18,463 bases of DNA from JBFKOL01 sp041628815. GTDB taxonomy: Bacteria; Bacteroidota; Bacteroidia; Chitinophagales; Saprospiraceae. Where the stretch lies: assembly GCA_041628815.1 (NCBI GenBank), contig JBFKOL010000047.1:1-18463 (forward strand), read 5' to 3'. A program made the position numbers and the translations under genes. How positions within the stretch are numbered: position 1 is the stretch's first letter; every line of letters starts with the position of its first letter. Positions 1 through 5,410 of the stretch are shown here, piece by piece. Below the pieces are notes generated by a model. The model searched no databases, was not told the origin of the DNA, and saw nothing but the letters and a program-made list of their open reading frames with translations.

Positions 1-2
1 TG

Positions 3-185
3 ATCATTAAAAATGCACACGATGTCTTACCAAGGGGTCAAGCCATTTTGAAACCGACGGTAGTAGAAGTAGTCATCAAGGCACCTGTGCCGACCAAAGG
101 GTGGAAAAAAGAGAACCTGGATGAACGAATCAAGGAAGTCCGGGACATCTACCTCAAAGAACTTGGACAACTGGAAATAGCCTGA
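3..185 (+). CDS. PlsC-like acyltransferase, C-terminal fragment (5' end outside window)
   Basis: An open frame enters from the left edge and ends with TGA at 183-185, giving 60 residues. The segment has the usual tail of lysophospholipid (1-acylglycerol-3-phosphate) acyltransferases: a stretch of the type 'DVLPRGQAILKPTVVEVVI', then a Pro-rich 'KAPVPTKGW' turn and a final amphipathic helix 'DERIKEVRDIYLKELGQ'. The catalytic HX4D motif would lie upstream and cannot be seen. It converges on the WS/DGAT gene with only 3 bases between the stops and no visible terminator. PlsC enzymes supply phosphatidic acid, the precursor of diacylglycerol, which would suit the neighbouring WS/DGAT. Family assignment from such a short tail is moderate; it might be the C-terminal half of a HAD-PlsC fusion. 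Confidence 0.6.
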   Translation: MIKNAHDVLPRGQAILKPTVVEVVIKAPVPTKGWKKENLDERIKEVRDIYLKELGQLEIA

Positions 186-188
186 TTG

Positions 189-1979
189 TTATCCCTTTAG
201 GGGAGGGATCAACGAAATGATCTTGGCGAGCCGCATGGCTTTATTGGTATCTCCCTGCACTTTGACCCGTCCCTGGATAAATGCCATCTGAAAATTCATC
301 TCACCAGTTCCGATTTTATAGAGGTGATCATCACTTACAGTAATGGTCAAATCGGGATCTTTAATCCTGCCTCGCCGGACTGTTCCGGGTGGTTTTTCTA
401 GATTCAATTGCCAGACCGCATCGGTTGTGCCATTGATTAGAAACTGATATTTGCCACTGTCGGGTTTAAGAAATTCCGGGTTGTTTTTCAAATACTTCCT
501 GTAGTGCTCAAAAAGTCGATCCGATTTTGCCTTACTGGAAACTTTGGGCTTCTTGACAGATTTTTTCCTGCGTGCGTAGGCGTGGACAAGTTCTTCGAGT
601 TCGTTGGCAGATTCCCGAATGTATCTGGTAAATAGATCAATATCGGGCATTGACTTGGCATCCGATGTCGGACTTATGGTAATCATACCATTGTAGCTGA
701 AAACCGTTATGATCAAACCCATTCCATCAATGATGGGAGCCATCCCCATGACGGATAGCAACTGGTGGCCATTCAGGTATATGGGGATAGGTGGACCCGG
801 CACATTGGTTATTACGACATTGAATACCGGATTGTGCATTTTGGCCATGCGGTGTCGCGAATAAAATCGCGCGGCCTGATTGGCTACTCCAAAAGGTACC
901 ACTTCTGCAAGATTTGAAAGTGATTTTGCCCCCAGGGCCTGTTGATAGGTCTTGCCCCGGAGCGTATTGGCATAAATGGTCTCCAGTCTTTCAAGCGGAT
1001 CTTCGATATTGGTGGCGAGTTGCACCAACATCATAGATAGCTGATTGCCGGAAATGGCTTTTTTGCCCCCTTGCTGTCTGACCGAAATGGGCACCATCGC
1101 CACGAGTGGCTTGGAAGGTAGCTGTTTCTTCTCAAGTAAATATCTTCGCAGGGCACCGGCGCAAATTGCCAGGACGATATCATTGAGCTTCGTATCCATG
1201 ATCTTTCGCAAAGCCTTGACCCTGTCGAGAGAAAGAATGGCTGTATTCCATTTTCTCATTGGAGAAATGATGCCGTTCAATGGGGTGGAAGGAGCGGTAA
1301 AAGGTGCAGTTGGCAAGTCTATTTTTTGCCCTCTTGTCAGGACACCGGCCTTAAGAGTAGCTTTGGCGGTCTCGTAGAGGATTCTTGGGAGCTTCAATGG
1401 TCGCGCAGCAAAACTAGTGGCACTTTTGGTCAATACCTGCAACTCGTTGGGCATAGCCTTGGGCACAAAAGGTTTAGGTGGTGGTATGGGTTTCTTCTCC
1501 TTATCGGGATCAAAAAGAAGACTCATGATACCAGCACCCGCGACACCGTCTATGGCTACGTGGTGAATTTTTGAAATGATGGCGACAGATCCTGGAGGCA
1601 CCTGGGGTATGGTGTCGAGCCCTTCTACAAAAGTGAAAAGCCATAAAGGTCGCGACCTGTCAAGCGGTTGGCTGAATATAGTGGATGCCATCGCACGCAA
1701 TTCTTTCCAGCCACCGGGTTTCGGCAATCTCACATGGGGAATGTGCATATCCAGGTTGAAATTGGGATCATCCACCCAATAAGGATAGTCTATGCTCAGG
1801 GGTACCTCGATCAGCCTCTTTCGCAACTTAGGTACGAGGTGCAATCTCGATCTGATCAGTTCTTTATAGGTATTGTAGTCCAGAGAGCCTTCAATGACTG
1901 CAACGCTACCCACGTGCATGGGGCTATTGTCAGCTTCTCCATACAAAAAGGATGCGTCAAGTCCGGAAATCGGTTCCAT
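189..1979 (-). CDS. Wax ester synthase / acyl-CoA:diacylglycerol acyltransferase with C-terminal SCP2 domain
   Basis: A 596-aa protein expected to join acyl-CoA to diacylglycerol or fatty alcohol, making triacylglycerol or wax ester at the inner membrane or granule surface. Residues about 1-465 are a WS/DGAT domain: N-terminal 'GLDASFLYGE', the active-site motif HHVAIDG at 139-145 (HHxxxDG), 'PLDRSRPLW' before it, and 'VITNVPGPP' in the second half. A Lys-rich linker (about 468-485) leads to an SCP2 sterol-carrier-like domain (about 486-592, 'PDLTITVSDDHLYKI' and 'GRVKVQGD'). Ordinary WS/DGATs are about 450-480 aa, so the SCP2 part is an addition; SCP2 domains bind fatty acyl chains and sterols. 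ATG at 1979 is 44 nt downstream of the lipase stop, consistent with an operon. Wax ester versus triacylglycerol preference cannot be read from the sequence. Confidence 0.92.
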   Translation of the reverse strand: MEPISGLDASFLYGEADNSPMHVGSVAVIEGSLDYNTYKELIRSRLHLVPKLRKRLIEVPLSIDYPYWVDDPNFNLDMHIPHVRLPKPGGWKELRAMASTIFSQPLDRSRPLWLFTFVEGLDTIPQVPPGSVAIISKIHHVAIDGVAGAGIMSLLFDPDKEKKPIPPPKPFVPKAMPNELQVLTKSATSFAARPLKLPRILYETAKATLKAGVLTRGQKIDLPTAPFTAPSTPLNGIISPMRKWNTAILSLDRVKALRKIMDTKLNDIVLAICAGALRRYLLEKKQLPSKPLVAMVPISVRQQGGKKAISGNQLSMMLVQLATNIEDPLERLETIYANTLRGKTYQQALGAKSLSNLAEVVPFGVANQAARFYSRHRMAKMHNPVFNVVITNVPGPPIPIYLNGHQLLSVMGMAPIIDGMGLIITVFSYNGMITISPTSDAKSMPDIDLFTRYIRESANELEELVHAYARRKKSVKKPKVSSKAKSDRLFEHYRKYLKNNPEFLKPDSGKYQFLINGTTDAVWQLNLEKPPGTVRRGRIKDPDLTITVSDDHLYKIGTGEMNFQMAFIQGRVKVQGDTNKAMRLAKIISLIPPLKG

Positions 1980-2023
1980 ATGAGTTAGTTGGATATTGAA
2001 TTCATTTAAATATTTCTCGATGG

Positions 2024-2806
2024 TTATTCCTTGGGGTACAAAAGTAAATGTTCCATCGCGCTTTGCGGTTTAAACGGTTTCCAATTGTCTTTCGTATGCA
2101 ACAGGCGGTCTTCAATAATTCTCAGCACACCTGGATTCACTGCCATTCCTATATGACTGCCTCTCACCTGTATGTTTTGGTGCGTATCATCTTCTTTTTC
2201 CAGGCATACTTCCCATCGCACAATGCCATCCTCTTTGGAATAGACTGAAGTTGACGGTACCGGGGCAGGTTTCGGAATGTCTATTACAAGATCCGAATCT
2301 ACCGCATGAGACGGCCGTCCCTTGAACAACATGTCGTAAAGCCATCTTGCATTGTTTGGTTTGGTAATGCCGTCGATCGGTGACCCCAATGAAATGATCT
2401 GCCGAGTGAGATTGGGTCGTGCCTTTGCAATCTGCCTTGCATATATCCCTCCCAGGCTTTGCCCAATCAGTGAAACTTGACTGCCATGGTCCGCATAGAT
2501 CTGTTCAAGACGGCTTACCAGCGCTGATATAAACGCCTTTTTAGCCAGGTTTCTTCCCATTCCCCATTGATAAACCTTGTAACCGAGCTCGTCAAGATAA
2601 TTCTCCAAGGGAATCAGTGAAGTCTCTGATGCCATGAACCCAGGTAAAAGCATTACAGGGTGACCATCACCATTATGATCGTTGTTTTTCATTCTGCGAT
2701 AGGAATAAAAGGCTCCTAATTCTACCATGGCCCTCCCCGTTTCTGTCAGCAACCAAAAATAATTCGGTCGCCGTCCTTTCGACATATCGGCATTAACATA
2801 AGTCAT
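2024..2806 (-). CDS. Alpha/beta-hydrolase, lipase/esterase-like
   Basis: A 260-aa soluble alpha/beta-hydrolase without a signal peptide. The nucleophile elbow GQSLGG (115-120) puts the catalytic Ser at 117. The oxyanion strand is 'VMLLPGFMAS' (51-60). Asp193 in 'SKEDGIVRW' and His218 in 'GSHIGM' sit where the rest of the triad is expected. It lies directly upstream of the WS/DGAT gene, apparently in one transcript, and downstream of a strong terminator that separates it from the phasin genes, so it should have its own promoter in 2807-2904. Context suggests hydrolysis of stored neutral lipid or of an acyl ester feeding the WS/DGAT. The substrate is inferred only; many esterases share this fold. 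Confidence 0.85.
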   Translation of the reverse strand: MTYVNADMSKGRRPNYFWLLTETGRAMVELGAFYSYRRMKNNDHNGDGHPVMLLPGFMASETSLIPLENYLDELGYKVYQWGMGRNLAKKAFISALVSRLEQIYADHGSQVSLIGQSLGGIYARQIAKARPNLTRQIISLGSPIDGITKPNNARWLYDMLFKGRPSHAVDSDLVIDIPKPAPVPSTSVYSKEDGIVRWEVCLEKEDDTHQNIQVRGSHIGMAVNPGVLRIIEDRLLHTKDNWKPFKPQSAMEHLLLYPKE

Positions 2807-2824
2807 ATTTCATAATCTTTCATA

Positions 2825-2874
2825 GTGATAATCATTAGCACGGTCCCCGGAAGGCCGGGTGACAATCATCATGC
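2825..2874. promoter_or_regulatory. Paired GTGAyAATCATyA repeats flanking a GC-rich hairpin upstream of the lipase gene
   Basis: Two copies of GTGAyAATCATyA begin at 2825 (GTGATAATCATTA) and 2859 (GTGACAATCATCA), in the same orientation and 34 bp apart. Between them CCCGG (2846-2850) and CCGGG (2855-2859) form a 5-bp stem with an AAGG loop. There is no T-tract, so it is not an intrinsic terminator on either strand. It sits between the terminator of the phasin unit and the ATG of the lipase gene at 2806, where the lipase-WS/DGAT promoter or leader must be. A regulatory role is inferred from position and repetition only. Confidence 0.3.
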
Positions 2875-2894
2875 TGAAAAGTGCATAAAAATTA

Positions 2895-2932
2895 AATAAA
2901 AAAAGCCAAACCAATCAACTGATTGGTTTGGC
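2895..2932 (-). terminator. Intrinsic terminator of the phasin operon
   Basis: A perfect 13-bp inverted repeat, GCCAAACCAATCA (2905-2917) and TGATTGGTTTGGC (2920-2932), with a 2-nt centre (about 4 nt once the inner pairs open). On the minus strand it is followed by a T-rich tract (complement of 2895-2904). It lies 30 nt past the stop of the 98-aa phasin-like gene, so it ends that transcript and isolates the lipase-WS/DGAT unit. Confidence 0.9.
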
Positions 2933-2962
2933 ACATCTAAAATGGTTCGTATGTTGATCAGG

Positions 2963-3259
2963 TTAATTGAAAATTCCCCTGAATCTTTTTCTACCACCAA
3001 CGAACTGTGACTTCAAGGTTTCGAGAACCGTAAACATGAGGTCTTGTTGATTTTCAACCAACTTCAATCCTCCTTTCACTGCTTTTTCACCGACTTCCTG
3101 CCACTGACCAACCCTGGTAATCGTTCCTTCCACCATTTCTTCGGAAGTTTCGAGAACGAAATCGTTCATGTCTTTGGCCGTATTTTTCACTTGCTTCACA
3201 GAATCGGAAAAGTCAAATCTTTTCTGTGTCTTTTTGGTGCTTTTAATTTTTGTTGTCAT
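2963..3259 (-). CDS. Small phasin-like granule protein
   Basis: A 98-aa, highly charged, all-helical protein without signal peptide or membrane segment. It begins with a Lys/Thr-rich tail and continues with an amphipathic helix pattern (about residues 20-90) typical of phasin-like coat proteins. It is clearly a paralogue of the phasin part of the neighbouring 204-aa protein: 'KAVKGG', 'GQWQ' and a terminal 'GRKRF' line up with 'KAVKNS', 'KKWQ' and 'GRKRM'. It follows that gene by 37 nt and precedes a strong terminator, so it is the last gene of the unit. The likely role is coating neutral-lipid or polyhydroxyalkanoate granules. No PHA synthase is in the window, and the adjacent WS/DGAT favours triacylglycerol or wax ester. 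Phasin assignment rests on composition, helical pattern and context. Confidence 0.65.
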   Translation of the reverse strand: MTTKIKSTKKTQKRFDFSDSVKQVKNTAKDMNDFVLETSEEMVEGTITRVGQWQEVGEKAVKGGLKLVENQQDLMFTVLETLKSQFVGGRKRFRGIFN

Positions 3260-3296
3260 GGTTATGATTTGTCAATATGTTCTAATGAATGTTCAA

Positions 3297-3911
3297 TTAT
3301 TTGTTCAGACGCCTGGCTTCAGCAATCCACGGAGCCGGATCCATCAGGCGGTACCTGGTGTTCGCTTCGAGCAAAACTTTTTTGAGTTGTGGCACTGTTG
3401 CCTTAGCTAGGTCTGCGTAATTCCTTATGCCAGCCTCGTTCAACACGGTTTCCATTTTAGGTCCAATACCTTCAATGACCTTGAGGTCTTGTCTGCCATC
3501 GCCCGTAACTATGTCTTCTACTTGTCGTACCGCAGATTTTACCGCTTGCGCCGGATTGTTCCTTATCTCCTTCACGGTTTCCTGTGCTTTGGCTGCTACT
3601 TTTTTGCCAGCCTTGCGCAAATCCTTGGTGTCCACGCCGAGAAGTTTTTCCATCCTTTTCCTTCCCTGATTAACCTGTCCTTTAAGGATTTCAATAGTGT
3701 CAAACACTATATCAACCTGCTTGGTCATAAGTGGTTCGCTGTTCTTTACAGCTTTATCCATGAGTTTTTGCCATTTTTTTCCTGTTTTAATGGAAGCGTC
3801 GACAAATTCATCGGTATTTTTCAAAACCGCATCATGCAATTCGGTAACGGTTTTTTTCACCTGATCTCTCCTTTTGGTGATTCTTTTAAGATTATCTGTT
3901 TGAGTTGCCAT
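3297..3911 (-). CDS. Phasin-like protein fused to a helix-hairpin-helix domain
   Basis: A 204-aa protein in three parts. Residues about 15-92 are a phasin-like amphipathic helical region, paralogous to the downstream 98-aa protein. Residues about 93-136 are a Lys/Ala-rich basic linker ('KAGKKVAAKAQETVKEI'). Residues about 142-204 form a helix-hairpin-helix domain of the type that reads 'LKVIEGIGPKMETVLNEAGI', with an 'APWIAEARRL' end, as in HhH domains appended to many bacterial proteins. The design recalls granule proteins that also bind DNA (PhaF and PhaM for PHA granules, MLDS for Rhodococcus lipid droplets), though built from different domains. It is the first gene after the SARP-type operator at 3961-3990, so probably SARP-activated. 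Granule binding and DNA binding are both inferences; HhH domains can also mediate protein contacts. Confidence 0.7.
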   Translation of the reverse strand: MATQTDNLKRITKRRDQVKKTVTELHDAVLKNTDEFVDASIKTGKKWQKLMDKAVKNSEPLMTKQVDIVFDTIEILKGQVNQGRKRMEKLLGVDTKDLRKAGKKVAAKAQETVKEIRNNPAQAVKSAVRQVEDIVTGDGRQDLKVIEGIGPKMETVLNEAGIRNYADLAKATVPQLKKVLLEANTRYRLMDPAPWIAEARRLNK

Positions 3912-3944
3912 TGTTATAATTTGACTTAATGATCAATTTGAAAA

Positions 3945-3990
3945 CAAATATCAACAATGGCAGTTACACGCCAGTTACAGCAGAGTTGCA
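3945..3990 (-). promoter_or_regulatory. Candidate SARP operator: three 11-bp-period direct repeats plus -7-like box
   Basis: On the plus strand CAGTTACA occurs at 3961-3968 and 3972-3979, and the related GAGTTGCA at 3983-3990; the starts are exactly 11 bp apart. Read towards the phasin-HhH gene the unit is TGTAACTG. Eight bases (3953-3960) separate the last repeat from GATATTTG (minus strand, 3945-3952), one mismatch from the Bacteroidota -7 consensus TAnnTTTG. Streptomyces antibiotic regulatory proteins bind heptameric direct repeats at 11-bp spacing with the last repeat about 8 bp from the -10 box. The SARP gene ends 20 nt upstream, so the regulator and site are neighbours. Binding itself is inferred. 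Confidence 0.65.
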
Positions 3991-4009
3991 CCGTGAAAAA
4001 ATTTAGAAC

Positions 4010-4816
4010 TTAGAGCAAAGATTCCACCAATTTCCTAGTTTCGGGCAGTGGCCGAATACCAAATTCGTCCATGAGAATTTGCTCGCATTGTTTGTAGGTA
4101 CGAATGGCCTGCGGCCTGTTGCCTTTTGCCAGGTAGGCTTTGATCTGGACGTAGTAAGCATCTTCCCACACTGGGTCTATGAGCAATGCTTGTTGACAGA
4201 GGCGCACACTTTCCATAGGATGAATGGACACCCAAAGTTCTGCCAAAGCAACATAGGTCCCTAAAGCCAGGACCTGTAATCGTTCGCGCTCTTCGCTGGT
4301 CCAGTCTTCATATAGCCTGTCTGGAAGATAGCTACCCTTGTAAAGATCAATGGCCTCACGAAATGACTCCGCTGCAATATCGGGATGGTCGTCCGTCGTT
4401 TCGTTCCCTAATGCGACGTACAATTCCAACGCATCTGCATCAATCCAACAAAGATTGGTATCGAGATGGTAGGTGAGTCCCTGTCGTATGATGAACCTTG
4501 GGGATTCGCGCGGGCGGCGGTTGGGTTCCAAGACCTTATGAATCCCATGCAGGGCTACTTTGTAGTCCCTGTCACCCTCTCTTCCATCCGCATCTTCCCA
4601 CAGCCGTGCAATAATTTGCTCTTTGTGCTGTGCCCGGCGTTTCCTAGAAGTAACCAAAAACTGAAACAGTTGCAATGCCTTCTCTCTGCCCCAGGATTGA
4701 TCATCGAGTGTTTTACCGTCAACCTTAACACTGAATTTTCCCAACGTCGTGATCTGTAAAGGAGACTGTTCGCGCTGACCTTTCAGATATGCCAGTTTTT
4801 CCGGGTAGATGTTCAT
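4010..4816 (-). CDS. SARP/BTAD-family transcriptional activator
   Basis: A 268-aa cytoplasmic regulator. Residues about 20-110 form a winged helix-turn-helix of the OmpR/SARP kind ('LQITTLGKFSVKVDG', then 'WGREKALQLFQFLV' and 'RLWEDADG'). Residues about 120-265 are a bacterial transcriptional activation domain of tetratricopeptide-like helices ('YKGSYLPDRLYEDW', 'LCQQALLIDPVWEDAYY', 'RTYKQCEQIL'). No ATPase or sensor domain follows, so it is a minimal SARP. It starts 11 nt after the stop of the coiled-coil gene and is very likely co-transcribed with it. A SARP-type repeat array lies just past its stop, in front of the phasin-HhH gene, suggesting it activates the granule-coat genes. SARPs are best known from actinomycetes; here one apparently serves storage rather than antibiotic genes. 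Confidence 0.85.
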   Translation of the reverse strand: MNIYPEKLAYLKGQREQSPLQITTLGKFSVKVDGKTLDDQSWGREKALQLFQFLVTSRKRRAQHKEQIIARLWEDADGREGDRDYKVALHGIHKVLEPNRRPRESPRFIIRQGLTYHLDTNLCWIDADALELYVALGNETTDDHPDIAAESFREAIDLYKGSYLPDRLYEDWTSEERERLQVLALGTYVALAELWVSIHPMESVRLCQQALLIDPVWEDAYYVQIKAYLAKGNRPQAIRTYKQCEQILMDEFGIRPLPETRKLVESLL

Positions 4817-4827
4817 CCGGACTGCGA

Positions 4828-5334
4828 CTACTTTGGTCCTTTAATGCTGTCCACCTTTCTATTCAGTGCCGCTACATCTCCAGAGAGTTTTTCGAGCATT
4901 GACATTACTTTTTTAAGGTCCGAACGGGAAGCGGTGCGCCAGTCGTCTATTTCTATTTTTTGGGAAATTTCGTCGCTCACATGGCTAATCTGATCCTGTA
5001 TTTGAGCAACTTGCTTTTTTGGATCTCTAATGGCTTCAATGACCATACGTGGACCTTCTGTCGCCATCTTTTTCCAGATATCAAAGGATTTTTGCAGTAT
5101 GCCTTCCTGGTATTCTTTGCTTCTGTGCTCTGTTGCCTGCACAGTGAGCGCAGCCAATTTTTCTTGAATAAACTCCACGGCAGTGTTGAACTCTGTAAAG
5201 TTGACCTGATCTCCGCCCTGTACGTGAGATATCCTACCTCTCCATTGAACATGATCTTCGCCCTGGTCATCCTGGAAAATCTTTTGGGTAAACCTCACCA
5301 CAAAAGAGATGGTTTGATCGGTTGACTTACTCAT
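4828..5334 (-). CDS. Coiled-coil protein of unknown function in the lipid-granule operon
   Basis: A 168-aa soluble protein, first gene of the minus-strand set. The frame stays open upstream to 5625, but that part overlaps the divergent FAD oxidoreductase and is unlikely to be coding; ATG at 5334, 17 nt after a perfect TAACTTTG box, is the sensible start. Residues about 8-58 look like a small beta-containing domain with a striking 'VQWRGRISHVQGGD' segment. The rest is helical: a phasin-like middle ('LQKSFDIWKKMATEGPRMVIEAI') and a C-terminal heptad-repeat coiled coil ('LKKVMSMLEKLSGDVAALNRKV') suited to oligomerisation. I do not recognise the family. Its place in front of the SARP and phasin genes suggests a granule-associated or granule-assembly role, perhaps analogous to PhaE-like partner subunits. 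Confidence 0.7.
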   Translation of the reverse strand: MSKSTDQTISFVVRFTQKIFQDDQGEDHVQWRGRISHVQGGDQVNFTEFNTAVEFIQEKLAALTVQATEHRSKEYQEGILQKSFDIWKKMATEGPRMVIEAIRDPKKQVAQIQDQISHVSDEISQKIEIDDWRTASRSDLKKVMSMLEKLSGDVAALNRKVDSIKGPK

Positions 5335-5351
5335 AGTGATAAATTGTTTTG

Positions 5352-5359
5352 CAAAGTTA
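5352..5359 (-). promoter_or_regulatory. Bacteroidota -7 promoter box (TAACTTTG) for the coiled-coil/SARP unit
   Basis: The minus strand reads TAACTTTG, a full match to TAnnTTTG, 17 nt upstream of the ATG at 5334. No clear TTTG -33 box is found about 19 nt further up; the region there is A-rich. Confidence 0.6.
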
Positions 5360-5385
5360 CATCGAGTTTTTTTTGCAGCCCTCTC

Positions 5386-5393
5386 TATATTTG
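5386..5393 (+). promoter_or_regulatory. Bacteroidota -7 promoter box (TATATTTG) for the FAD oxidoreductase gene
   Basis: TATATTTG matches TAnnTTTG in full and lies 17 nt before the ATG at 5411. A TTTG at 5372-5375 is too close (10 nt) to be a standard -33 box. The divergent minus-strand box is only 26 nt away, so polymerases at the two promoters would compete. Confidence 0.5.
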
Positions 5394-5410
5394 ATAAAGA
5401 CAACAATGGG

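Noticed and set aside
1045..1988. Plus-strand open frames opposite the WS/DGAT gene
   Set aside because: They are antisense shadows of a strongly conserved enzyme; their translations have no recognisable domains.
5355..5361. A single AGTTACA resembling the SARP repeat, upstream of the coiled-coil/SARP unit
   Set aside because: It lies inside the -7 box rather than upstream of it, and there is no second copy 11 bp away. Probably chance overlap with the promoter consensus.
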